Shown: positions 43,135-51,637 of the stretch, piece after piece
Position numbering within the stretch: position 1 is the stretch's first letter
Layout of the letters: every line of letters begins with the position of its first letter
NCBI GenBank assembly: GCA_905339275.1
Contig: CAJPFK010000004.1
Coordinates: 186,001-250,000, forward strand
Reading direction: 5' to 3'
DNA: 64,000 nt
Origin: Methylophilaceae bacterium
Lineage (GTDB): Bacteria; Pseudomonadota; Gammaproteobacteria; Burkholderiales; Methylophilaceae
The notes under the pieces: model-generated
Told to the model about the DNA's origin: nothing
Databases searched by the model: none
Seen by the model: only the letters and a program-made list of their open reading frames with translations
Made by a program: the position numbers and the translations under genes

Positions 43135-44508
43135 ATGTCAATTCTGAAAAGCTGTTTGTTGGGGACAATAGCCCTGTGCGGGCTGGTTTCCTCGCAGGTG
43201 CTGGCAGAGGACGACAGCTTGCTGAACCTGGAGGCCGGCGGCCAGCAGGTGTATGCCCATTCGCAGCCGGTGAAGAGAGTTGCGGTAGGCAACCCGGCCG
43301 TTGCCGGCATCACGATGCTGACATCGCAGAATATCCTGGTGATCGGCAAGCAGGCCGGCACCACCGAAATCTCCCTGTGGGAGAGCGAAAAGGCTGCGAA
43401 ACCTGCGCGCCTGCTCAAGGTGGTCGTCAGCGCAAGCACCGGGCTCGAACAGCAGCGCCTGCAATTGACCAAGTCGATCAAGGCCGTGCCCGCCGGTGCC
43501 GGCGTGGCCATTTCCGGCGAGGCAGTATCGCTGGAGCAGCATGCCCTGGCGCGGCAGGCGGTGGATGCAGAAAACAAGGGGCCGCTGGATGCAACGCATG
43601 CAGGTTTCGACAGCCAGGTGCAGATTGATATCAAGGTAATTGAAGTGAGCCGGCAGAAGATGTTGCGGGCGGGAGTAAATCTGTTCCTGCCCAAAGGTCG
43701 GGATCACTCCTCAATTGCCATTGGTACGCCAGGTTCTTTGGGAAACATCAATTTTGGCCCTAATAATTCCAAGATTCGTTTTGGTGTTCCCTTCAGCTCA
43801 GGTTTTGTGCCACTCGGTGATGCATATAATCTAGTTTACGGTAACTATAATTCAGGTCTGCTTGCTGCCATTAGTGTGCTAGAAGAGAATGGTTTTGCCT
43901 ATACCCTGGCTGAACCGAGTCTTACGGCCATTTCCGGCCAGAGCGCGACTTTTCTTGCCGGAGGTGAATTTCCGGTGCCAATTCGTACAGGTGGCGGCTC
44001 CGATAGTTCTATAACAATTCAATACAAGGAATACGGCGTACGGCTGATGCTGACGCCGACGGTACTTGACGCCCATCGTATTTTTCTCAAAGTTTCGCCC
44101 GAGGTAAGTGAGCTTGACTTCAATAATGTAGTACAAACCGGAGGTGTGGCAGTACCCGGCCTTCGTGTGCGGCGCACCGATACCAGCGTTGCCTTGGGCA
44201 ACGGCGAGAGCTTTATCATTAGCGGGCTGGTTAGCCGCAATTCAATGAATAATATTGACAAGCTGCCTTGGCTAGGCGACATCCCAATTATCGGTGCCTT
44301 TTTCCGTTCGACGCGTTTTGACCGTGAGGACAAGGAGCTGCTGATGGTGGTGACGCCTTATCTGGTTCGCCCCATTGCGCGCGATGCCGGGACACCGGCG
44401 CTGCCCGGCGGCAATTTGCGCGATTACAACCCGAGTTTCAGCGAACTGTTTTTCCAGACCGGAACCAGGCCCGATACCGGCTTGCCCGCAACCGGCGTGT
44501 CGAGGTGA
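43135..44508 (+). CDS. cpaC: Tad outer-membrane secretin CpaC/RcpA
   Basis: The 457-residue protein has a signal peptide (LLGTIALCGLVSSQVLA), a BON/pilotin-like N-domain (VYAHSQPVKRVAVGNPAVAG) and the secretin domain with VPIRTGG, VRLMLTPTVLD and PWLGDIPIIGAFFRS. It forms the outer-membrane pore for the Flp pilus. The ATG at 43135 is preceded by GGGGGAAG; a TTG at 43102 is unlikely. Between about 43,690 and 44,310 the codons are more A+T-rich than in the rest of the gene. Confidence 0.92.
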   Translation: MSILKSCLLGTIALCGLVSSQVLAEDDSLLNLEAGGQQVYAHSQPVKRVAVGNPAVAGITMLTSQNILVIGKQAGTTEISLWESEKAAKPARLLKVVVSASTGLEQQRLQLTKSIKAVPAGAGVAISGEAVSLEQHALARQAVDAENKGPLDATHAGFDSQVQIDIKVIEVSRQKMLRAGVNLFLPKGRDHSSIAIGTPGSLGNINFGPNNSKIRFGVPFSSGFVPLGDAYNLVYGNYNSGLLAAISVLEENGFAYTLAEPSLTAISGQSATFLAGGEFPVPIRTGGGSDSSITIQYKEYGVRLMLTPTVLDAHRIFLKVSPEVSELDFNNVVQTGGVAVPGLRVRRTDTSVALGNGESFIISGLVSRNSMNNIDKLPWLGDIPIIGAFFRSTRFDREDKELLMVVTPYLVRPIARDAGTPALPGGNLRDYNPSFSELFFQTGTRPDTGLPATGVSR

Positions 44509-44514
44509 TTGCAA

Positions 44515-45723
44515 ATGAGTGAACGTAACAGCTATATCGCCATCACGCAGACGCAGGAATGCCTGCATTGGCTGACGCATGCCATGATGGAGGCCGGTGA
44601 GGTCATTCCTTCCGATTCGTCCTCGATCGAGCGGGTGGTGCAACTGGCCGATGCGATTGGCGCTTCGGCCATTTTTGTGCAGTTGAACGCTGCCGAGTAT
44701 CGTCAGGAAACGCTGCTGATCGAGGGCCTGATTGCTGCCAAGCCTTTTCTGCCGGTAGTTGTCCTGGCAGACACGGTCGACCAGAACCTGCTGCTGACGA
44801 CGATGCGGTTGGGCGCGCGCAATTTCATCAAGATCGGTACGCGGGCGAGTGAAGTGGTGGCCGAGGTGAACAAGCTGATTCCGCGTGATGCAAGCATGCA
44901 GTCGGCGCAGTCCGAACAAGGGGGACGGATTACAGCGGTGGTTAGTGCCCGCCCCGGCAGCGATTCGCCGATGCTGGCACTGCACCTGGCGCTTGCGGTG
45001 CAGGAAACCGAACCTACCCTGCTGCTGGATCTCGGTGTTCCGCATGGCGATGCAATGCTCTATCTGGGGCTGACCGCCTCTTACAGCTTCATCGATGCCG
45101 TTCGCAGCCTGCGCCGTATCGATTCGACCCTGATACAGACCGGTTTCGGCAAGCACAAGAGCGGCCTCACGGTGCTTTCGATGCCGGAAGAGCCATGGAC
45201 CGGCGCCCAGTTTACCTCCGCCGACGTGTATGTGTTGCTGCGCACGCTGAGACGCCATTTCTCCCATATCGTCGTCAATCTGGGCGGCATGGCGCGCTCG
45301 GAGTTTTTCATGCTGCTGCTGGGCAATGTCGACCAGATCATGATCCTGCTTGAGCAGAGCGTGCCGAGCTGCCGGCAGAACATGCATCTGCTCAAGCACT
45401 TGCGTGAGGAGAAGGTCGCGCTGGGCCATGCCGGCCTGGTGGTCGACCATTACCTGCCCAAAATGCCGCCGGATGCCGAGAGCATTGCTCAGTCCTTCGG
45501 CTTGCCGCTGCTGGGCACGCTTGCTTCATCCGGCATGGCGCGCCTGGCGACCATGAACTCCGGCGAAAGCATGTTCGAGCTATCGCCCAACGACCCTTAT
45601 ACGCAGAGCGTGCGCCAGTTGGCGCGGCATATCACCAATGCCTCGATCAATGTCGAGAGCAAACCGCCGAGCCTGTTGCGCAGGCTGGTCTCAGCGGTAG
45701 TGCCGCTGGATGCCAAGGCATAG
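44515..45723 (+). CDS. cpaE: TadZ/CpaE-type localisation ATPase homologue with degenerate Walker A
   Basis: The 402-residue protein joins an N-terminal receiver-like domain (PVVVLADT, LGARNFIKIG) to a ParA/MinD-like domain from about 135. The P-loop reads SARPGSDSPMLALHLA and lacks the GKT/S lysine, so ATP hydrolysis is doubtful. The switch Asp (LLLDLGVPHGDA) is kept. TadZ proteins position the pilus at the cell pole. The ATG at 44515 has GAGG nine bases upstream; it follows the secretin gene by six bases. Confidence 0.86.
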   Translation: MSERNSYIAITQTQECLHWLTHAMMEAGEVIPSDSSSIERVVQLADAIGASAIFVQLNAAEYRQETLLIEGLIAAKPFLPVVVLADTVDQNLLLTTMRLGARNFIKIGTRASEVVAEVNKLIPRDASMQSAQSEQGGRITAVVSARPGSDSPMLALHLALAVQETEPTLLLDLGVPHGDAMLYLGLTASYSFIDAVRSLRRIDSTLIQTGFGKHKSGLTVLSMPEEPWTGAQFTSADVYVLLRTLRRHFSHIVVNLGGMARSEFFMLLLGNVDQIMILLEQSVPSCRQNMHLLKHLREEKVALGHAGLVVDHYLPKMPPDAESIAQSFGLPLLGTLASSGMARLATMNSGESMFELSPNDPYTQSVRQLARHITNASINVESKPPSLLRRLVSAVVPLDAKA

Positions 45724-45734
45724 GGGGCCGCAAG

Positions 45735-47003
45735 ATGGATCTGCACTTATACGGTTTCGATTACGGCCTGAAGCAGGCAGAGGATTACCAGGAACTGAAA
45801 TTCCAGCTGCACCGCCACCTGATTATTGAAATCGAGCACGATCACGTCGGGTTGCTCGACATGCCGCGGGACCAGATTGCGGAATACGTGAGGGACAAGG
45901 TGGCGCGATATATCGCAGAAAAGCGCTTGCCAATCAGCGGCTACGACCTGGAAAACCTTGGCGAGGAAATCGTCGATGAGCTGGCGGGCTACGGGCCGCT
46001 CGAAAGCCTGATCAAGGACGACCACATCAACGACATCCTGGTGAACGGGCCGCGCCGTATCTATATCGAGCGCGATGGGCGCCTTGAAAACACGACCTTG
46101 CGCTTTATCGATGATGAGCATGTGCTGCGCGTGATCCGGCGGATTCTGTCGCACCTCGGGCGGCGCATCGACGAGGCGAGCCCCATGGTGGATGCACGCC
46201 TGCCCGACGGCAGCCGCGTCAATGCGATTATCCCGCCGCTGGCATTGAACGGCCCCTGCCTTTCCATCCGCAAATTCCGCAAGCAGCCTTTGCTGGAGGG
46301 TGATCTGCTGCAACTGGGCACCTTCGATGCCGACATGCTTGCATTCCTCACCGCAACGGTCGAGCGGCGGTGCAATATCATCGTCAGCGGCGGCACAGGC
46401 GCGGGTAAAACCACCCTGCTGAATGTCCTGAGCCGGTTCATCCCGCCTACCGAGCGTATTGTCACCATCGAGGATGCCGCCGAGCTTCAGCTTGAGAATG
46501 AGCACGTGGTCCGGCTGGAAACGCGCCCGCAGAACATGGATGGCGCAGGCGAAATAACGGCGCGTGAGCTGGTGCGCAACACCTTGCGCATGCGGCCCGA
46601 CCGTATCGTGCTTGGCGAAGTGCGCGGCGAAGAGGTGATGGATGTGCTGCAGGCCATGAACACCGGGCATGACGGCTGCATGAGCACGGTGCATGCCAAT
46701 AGCCCGGAAGATGCCATGCTGCGTTTTGAAATGCTGGCGGGGCTGGCCGGTTTCCAGGGGGCGGAAAACACCTTGCGCAAAATGATTGCCGCCGCCATCG
46801 AACTTGTCATCCAGATCAGCCGGTTGCCGAACGGCCAGCGCAAGGTTATCTCAATTACGGAAATCGTCGGGGTGCGCGACGGCCAGTTCGTGATGAACGA
46901 GCTGTATTCTTATGATGCGTCCGGCAACCGGTTCTCCAGCGCCGGGGTACAGCCCTGCAACCGGAAGCTGCGCGATCTCGCTGCTTACGTCAAATGGCAA
47001 TGA
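45735..47003 (+). CDS. cpaF: Tad secretion ATPase CpaF/TadA
   Basis: The 422-residue type II/IV secretion ATPase has the family's N-terminal part ([20 protein letters not shown], ends NDILVNG and DGRLE) and [11 protein letters not shown]. Its Walker A is [13 protein letters not shown], followed by the Asp box [10 protein letters not shown] and the Walker B/His box region [17 protein letters not shown] and [14 protein letters not shown]. It powers pilus extension, and probably retraction too, in the cytoplasm. The end overlaps tadB by ten bases. Confidence 0.94.
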   Translation: MDLHLYGFDYGLKQAEDYQELKFQLHRHLIIEIEHDHVGLLDMPRDQIAEYVRDKVARYIAEKRLPISGYDLENLGEEIVDELAGYGPLESLIKDDHINDILVNGPRRIYIERDGRLENTTLRFIDDEHVLRVIRRILSHLGRRIDEASPMVDARLPDGSRVNAIIPPLALNGPCLSIRKFRKQPLLEGDLLQLGTFDADMLAFLTATVERRCNIIVSGGTGAGKTTLLNVLSRFIPPTERIVTIEDAAELQLENEHVVRLETRPQNMDGAGEITARELVRNTLRMRPDRIVLGEVRGEEVMDVLQAMNTGHDGCMSTVHANSPEDAMLRFEMLAGLAGFQGAENTLRKMIAAAIELVIQISRLPNGQRKVISITEIVGVRDGQFVMNELYSYDASGNRFSSAGVQPCNRKLRDLAAYVKWQ

Positions 47004-47920
47004 CCAATCTTTTCGGCGCATTGATTCTCGCAGTGGCATTCCTGATGCTGCTGGCGGCTATCTGGATGTATTACTACAGCAAGAATTCCCGTTTCCGGGA
47101 GAGGGTGATTTCGCATTTCCATGAAGTGCTGCCCCACGGCGCGACCATTTCAGGCATGCCTCCCGGCGTGAAAGAGACCTATTGGCACCGCTTGCGCGTG
47201 CGCGCCTCGATTTATGCCGGTTTTGAGCTGAAGGACGGGCATTTTGTGGCGATTCCCATGCTGTTCCTTGCATTCGGCCTGCTCGGATGGTTCTCGTTCG
47301 GCTGGGCCGGCGCATTCCTGCTGTTTGGCGGCGCCCTGCTCGTGTTCGGTTTTTTCCTTCCTTACAGCCGCTTGCGTCGCCGCCAGGCACTGGTGATTTC
47401 CCAGGTGCCGATGTTTATCGATCAGGTATTGCGCAGTCTGAGCACGGGGCGCAGCCTTGAGAGCTCGATCCGGTTTGCTACCGGGGAAGCGCCGCTGCCA
47501 TTGCGGCATGTGCTTGAGCGGGTGATACGCGCGACCGACCTGGGGGCGGATATGGTGGAGACACTCTCCGATGCCGCAAAGCTGCACGGCCTGCGGGAGC
47601 TTAATCTTATCGCCCTGGCGATGCGCATCAGCAACAGTTACGGCAGCAGCCCGAAGGAAATGCTGGAAAGCGTGGTGCAAATGGTGCGGCAGCAGGAACT
47701 CGCAAGGCGGGAGCTGGCGGCCATGACCGGTGAGACCCGCATTTCGGCCTGGGTACTCGGTTTGACGCCGATGGCAATCGCAGCCTACATCATGATGGTG
47801 AACCCCGGTTACATGAACCTGATGCTGCAGGATGCCTCCGGCAAGACCATGCTGATGGTGGCCCTCGGCCTGCAGGGTTTCGGCGGCTTCGTGCTCTGGC
47901 GCATGTTGAAGAGCGTGTGA
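46994..47920 (+). CDS. tadB: Tad inner-membrane platform protein TadB
   Basis: The 308-residue protein of the GspF/TadB family has N-terminal helices, then the cytoplasmic T2SSF domain (VPMFIDQVLRSLSTGRSLES, ELNLIALAMRISNSYGSSPKE, ends ELNLIAL and SPKE) and two C-terminal helices. With TadC it forms the membrane platform that couples CpaF to pilus assembly. Start overlaps cpaF; its stop overlaps the tadC start. Confidence 0.92.
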   Translation: MAMTNLFGALILAVAFLMLLAAIWMYYYSKNSRFRERVISHFHEVLPHGATISGMPPGVKETYWHRLRVRASIYAGFELKDGHFVAIPMLFLAFGLLGWFSFGWAGAFLLFGGALLVFGFFLPYSRLRRRQALVISQVPMFIDQVLRSLSTGRSLESSIRFATGEAPLPLRHVLERVIRATDLGADMVETLSDAAKLHGLRELNLIALAMRISNSYGSSPKEMLESVVQMVRQQELARRELAAMTGETRISAWVLGLTPMAIAAYIMMVNPGYMNLMLQDASGKTMLMVALGLQGFGGFVLWRMLKSV

Positions 47921-48840
47921 TTATCATGAGCCTGTGGTGGTGGATGACGGTGACCCTGATGCTGGTGGCAGCGGCCGTGCTTATGTTCAGCGCTCAGCGC
48001 GACAGGCCGCCGCCGCATATCCATCGCCGTTTCCGCGAGGCATTGCAGCAGGAGGGCATCAACATACCGGCCCGGTTCTACCGTTTTGATTTGCAGGCGT
48101 CGATGCAAAACCTGCTGGGGCGCATTTCCAGAAGTGAAATGGACGAGATGCAGCAGTTGCTGGTGCAGGCCGGATGGGGCAACGCCAGGACGCGTTTATA
48201 TTACCTGATGGCTGCATGGCTGCTGCCCCTGGCGAGCGGCATTGCCGGTGGCATTTATGCCCTGGCGGAGGGCGAATCGCTGGCGAATGTCATTCTCTAC
48301 CTGCTGTTCGGGTTTGCCGCGAGTTTTGTCTTCATGCGCCGGTTCTTGCGCTGGAAGGCGCAAAAACGCCAGGCCGCCATTCGCAAGGAGGTAATTCCGC
48401 TTCTGCACCTGTTGCGCATGCTGTTCGAGGCCGGCCTGTCGCTGGAACATATCCTGCGGGTGATTGAACAACAGGGACGCGACCTGATTCCCAATCTGGC
48501 ACGGGAGCTCAGGCTGGTGCTGAAGCGTATCGAGGCCGGGCAGGATCGCGCCGAGGCATTGGCCGAGATGGCGGCACCGCTGGATGTGCCGGAACTCAAC
48601 GATACCATTGCCATGCTGAAGCAAGTGACGCGTTACGGCGGCAACATCCGCGACTCGCTGGAGGAATATACCGAGCTGGTCGAGCAGCGGCAGGTTTCGG
48701 AACTGCGCGAATATGTGAGCAAGCTTTCGGCGAAGATGACGATTGTCATGATCGTGTTCCTGTTTCCGGCATTGATGATTTTCCTGGCCGGTCCGGGTTT
48801 CCTCGGGCTTGCCAAGGCCCTGAAAGGAGTCGGTGGATAA
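47917..48840 (+). CDS. tadC: Tad inner-membrane platform protein TadC
   Basis: The 307-residue paralogue of TadB has an N-terminal helix (WWWMTVTLMLVAAAVLMF) and the T2SSF domain with RKEVIPLLHLLRMLFEAGLS and PELNDTIAMLKQVTRYGGNI. C-terminal helices (MTIVMIVFLFPALMIFLAG) follow. The start is a GTG overlapping the tadB stop (GTGA), or the ATG nine bases on at 47926. It completes the TadB-TadC platform. Confidence 0.92.
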   Translation: MIIMSLWWWMTVTLMLVAAAVLMFSAQRDRPPPHIHRRFREALQQEGINIPARFYRFDLQASMQNLLGRISRSEMDEMQQLLVQAGWGNARTRLYYLMAAWLLPLASGIAGGIYALAEGESLANVILYLLFGFAASFVFMRRFLRWKAQKRQAAIRKEVIPLLHLLRMLFEAGLSLEHILRVIEQQGRDLIPNLARELRLVLKRIEAGQDRAEALAEMAAPLDVPELNDTIAMLKQVTRYGGNIRDSLEEYTELVEQRQVSELREYVSKLSAKMTIVMIVFLFPALMIFLAGPGFLGLAKALKGVGG

Positions 48841-49672
48841 GATGAAGTCCTGGATCAAATGGCTTGCTGCATTGCGTGGTGCCGGTTATGGCCGCCGCTC
48901 TTCGTTCCACCTGCTCGCTTGGCCAGAGGTTTCGCATGCAATTACGCTTCAAATGCTGATTCTGTTGTTGTTTGCCAGTAACGGTGCCGTCGCCGGCGGC
49001 AATTTGAGGCCCGGCGACATGTCCGCCACCGGCCAGTCCAGCCGTCAGTCAAAAATCTCGCAGGACAAGATCGCGGCCTGTAACGATATATCCGCCGAAG
49101 AGGCCACCAGGCTGGGCCTGATCCGGCAGATGCTGGGGGATGGCAAGCCGCATGCCGCCATCGCACACCTGGATGCCGCGCACATTGCCAACCCTCAGGC
49201 GGACCTGCTGCGCGCCGATGGCCTGCGGCAGACCGGGCGCGAGGTGCAGGCAGAAGCCATTTACCGGCGACTGCTGGGTAGCTGCGTGGCAGGCTATGCC
49301 TACCAGGGCCTCGGTCTCATTGCCAGCAGGTCCGGCAACCTGCAGGAGGCCGTTGCGCACCTCAGGGCGGCAAGCGCAGCGCTGCCGACAGAACACACGA
49401 TTCGCAATGATTACGGTTATGTACTGATGATGTCCGGAGACAATAAATCCGCGGTGCATGAGTTCCTGACAGCGGTGGAGCTTGCCGGGGGCTATCGTCA
49501 GGCAGCGCATAACCTGATTCTCCTGCTTTACCGCGATGGCGAGAACGAGAGGGCCGATGCCTTTGCCAGCCAGTTCGGGATTGCAGCGGATGAACTGGCA
49601 AAACTGCAGGAAATGGCGCGACGACCACTGGCGAGCGCAGACACGAACCGGAATGGAACAGGAGGGCAATGA
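48833..49672 (+). CDS. tadD: TPR protein TadD
   Basis: The 279-residue protein has an unusually long N-terminal lead, then a hydrophobic signal (ITLQMLILLLFASNGAVAGG) at about 37-56, then tetratricopeptide-like helices (AIAHLDAAHIANPQADLLRA, AYQGLGLIASRSGNLQEAVA, NDYGYVLMMSGDNKSAVHEF). TadD is a lipoprotein/periplasmic scaffold for the secretin; a lipobox is not obvious here. The start may be the GTG at 48833 or the ATG at 48842. It overlaps both neighbours. Confidence 0.82.
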   Translation: MDKMKSWIKWLAALRGAGYGRRSSFHLLAWPEVSHAITLQMLILLLFASNGAVAGGNLRPGDMSATGQSSRQSKISQDKIAACNDISAEEATRLGLIRQMLGDGKPHAAIAHLDAAHIANPQADLLRADGLRQTGREVQAEAIYRRLLGSCVAGYAYQGLGLIASRSGNLQEAVAHLRAASAALPTEHTIRNDYGYVLMMSGDNKSAVHEFLTAVELAGGYRQAAHNLILLLYRDGENERADAFASQFGIAADELAKLQEMARRPLASADTNRNGTGGQ

Positions 49673-49968
49673 TGATGCGAGTTCTCATATTGGCTATGGT
49701 GCTGGTGACGGGTGGCATTTCCGTCCATGCCGGGGAGGCGGGGCAGGACAAATCAATAGCCGGTGTCGCCGAGAGCGTGCCCAGGGAACAGGGCGCACCA
49801 TCAGGCACGCGCGCCTGGCTGGAACTGCAGCGCAGCGGGCAGGCCGCTTCCGCACAGCCCCAGCCGATCTCCGGGCAAGCCATGGACAAGATTCATGAAC
49901 GCTATATCAACAGTTTCGGCAAACCTATCCCGGAGTTCTACGACCATGCGGCGCCTGTCGCCAAATAG
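49669..49968 (+). CDS. DUF3613 small secreted protein of the tad locus
   Basis: The 99-residue protein has a signal peptide (RVLILAMVLVTGGISVHA) and the DUF3613 pattern TRAWLELQRSGQAAS ... QPISGQAMDKIHERYINSFG ... PIPEFY. Members are found only in tad loci of proteobacteria, and their function is unknown. It overlaps tadD by four bases and tadG by 23 bases. Confidence 0.85.
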   Translation: MMMRVLILAMVLVTGGISVHAGEAGQDKSIAGVAESVPREQGAPSGTRAWLELQRSGQAASAQPQPISGQAMDKIHERYINSFGKPIPEFYDHAAPVAK

Positions 49969-51571
49969 TTTTCGCAACCAGCGCGGCGCGATCGGCCTGT
50001 TCGGCGTGCTGACATTGCTGCTGGCCGTCCTGTTTACCGCGCTGGCGGTAGACAGCGGCCGATTATGGATGCAGCAGCGCAAACTGCAATCGATTGCCGA
50101 TATTGCCGCGATACAGGCCTCCCGCCAGCTTGGCTGTTCAGCCAGCCTGAATGACGTCATGGCGGCGGCGCAGGCAGCAGCAGCCAATAACGGGTTTGCC
50201 GGGCAGTTGTCGCAAGGCCCCAACCTGGTCGATCTCGGCAGTGTGACGACCAGCGCAGGCATCCGTGAATTTACCTCAGGCGCAAGCGCCGAAGCGGTAT
50301 TCGTCCGCGCAACCCAGGAAGTGCCCAGCAGCCTGGTTGCCGGCGGCCTCTTCGGTGGCACGATTACCCTGACCGCCGAAGCCGTTTCAGTTTCAGACCC
50401 GTCCCTGGCTGCGTTCAGTGCCGGCAGTTTCCTTGTCAGCCTGGATTCGGAAGATTCGGCACTGCTCAATGCCTTGCTGGGCGGCATGCTGGGTTCTTCC
50501 TTGAATCTCGATGTACTTTCCTATCGTGGCATTGCTGCGACCAGGATTACCTTGCAGGACATGTTGGCGGTTTCAGGTGGCATCGGGACAGTAGATGACC
50601 TGTTGGATGCTGATATGCAAATTGGTGACCTGCTGGAATTGTTTGCCAATGCCGCAGGACAGAATGGGGCTGCTGATATCCAGGCGATTGCAGGGATGCA
50701 AACGATTGCCGGAGCTACCGTGGATAATGCCAGCCTGACGCTTGGCGAGCTGCTGGCTGTCACTACGCCTGATACCAATGCCGCTGCGACGGTTGGCTTG
50801 AATGCCTTGTCCCTGATTACCGCTGCTGCCATGATTGCCAACGGCCAGAATGCCGTGACGTTGAATGCACTTTTGCCAGGAGTGAACGTGGGCCTGACGG
50901 TGATTGAGCCGCCCCAGATGGCAATAGGCCCTCCTGCTGGCGCCGATGGGACGGCGTGCACGACAGCAAAAACTGCACAAATTCGTGTTCTTGCCGGTGT
51001 TAATCTATTAGGGATTGATATCTTGCTAAAGATGGAAGTCGCGCAAGGTGAGGCCAGTTTGTTGCAGATCGATGCCAATGATGACAGTACCCAGGTCACA
51101 ATTGGCGCCCAACCTGGCATTGCCTCAATAGCCCTGAGGAATCAGTCAGATACCGGGCCTGCTGAGATTAATTTGCTTGGGCTGAAGGTAGCAACGTTGG
51201 GACTCAATCTTCCGTTACAGAATCCTTCAGGCGCCGAGCTTGATTTTGATGTAGCGCACCCTGTGGCAAATGATCTTCCGCAGACCCAATCGGTTTCAAG
51301 CTCAGTGGGCGGCAGTTTGGCTAACGCCCTGAGCCAGCAAAGTACCATCGAGGTTAAGCTTCTTCCTCTTGTACCTCTTGTTGGTGCGGTCATTAGTCCG
51401 CTTCTCAATAATTTGTTAAATGGGCTTCTTCCACTACTTGGTACAACGCTTGGAAATATAGCAGGGGCAATTCTGGATCCGCTGTTGAACTTGCTTGGCA
51501 TAGAACTGGGCGGCCTGGATATTACCCTGGAAGATCTACAGTATCGGCAGGCCAAGCCGCTGGTGATATAG
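49946..51571 (+). CDS. tadG: TadG-like pilus assembly protein
   Basis: The 541-residue protein starts with a TadG/TadE-like hydrophobic helix (RGAIGLFGVLTLLLAVLFTALAVDSGRLW, ends RGAIGL and SGRLW), followed by QRKLQSIADIAAIQASRQLG, the hallmark of the family. The long periplasmic part is Ala/Leu-rich and repetitive, and its C-terminal 100 residues are strongly hydrophobic (LLNNLLNGLLPLLGTTLGN). No VWA domain is seen. The ATG at 49946 with GGAG ten bases upstream is chosen; the open frame further upstream overlaps the DUF3613 gene. From about 50,500 on, codons are more A+T-rich. Confidence 0.82.
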   Translation: MRRLSPNSFRNQRGAIGLFGVLTLLLAVLFTALAVDSGRLWMQQRKLQSIADIAAIQASRQLGCSASLNDVMAAAQAAAANNGFAGQLSQGPNLVDLGSVTTSAGIREFTSGASAEAVFVRATQEVPSSLVAGGLFGGTITLTAEAVSVSDPSLAAFSAGSFLVSLDSEDSALLNALLGGMLGSSLNLDVLSYRGIAATRITLQDMLAVSGGIGTVDDLLDADMQIGDLLELFANAAGQNGAADIQAIAGMQTIAGATVDNASLTLGELLAVTTPDTNAAATVGLNALSLITAAAMIANGQNAVTLNALLPGVNVGLTVIEPPQMAIGPPAGADGTACTTAKTAQIRVLAGVNLLGIDILLKMEVAQGEASLLQIDANDDSTQVTIGAQPGIASIALRNQSDTGPAEINLLGLKVATLGLNLPLQNPSGAELDFDVAHPVANDLPQTQSVSSSVGGSLANALSQQSTIEVKLLPLVPLVGAVISPLLNNLLNGLLPLLGTTLGNIAGAILDPLLNLLGIELGGLDITLEDLQYRQAKPLVI

Positions 51572-51587
51572 TCGATAGCAATACAAT

Positions 51588-51617
51588 AAAAAAGCCGGGA
51601 ATCGCCCCGGCTTTTTT
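51588..51617. terminator. Bidirectional terminator between tadG and nrdJa
   Basis: AAAAAAGCCGGG and CCCGGCTTTTTT pair perfectly over 12 bases with a six-base loop, between two convergent genes (16 bases after the tadG stop, 20 before the nrdJa stop). Confidence 0.9.
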
Positions 51618-51637
51618 ATGTTGATGACAGGCAGCGA

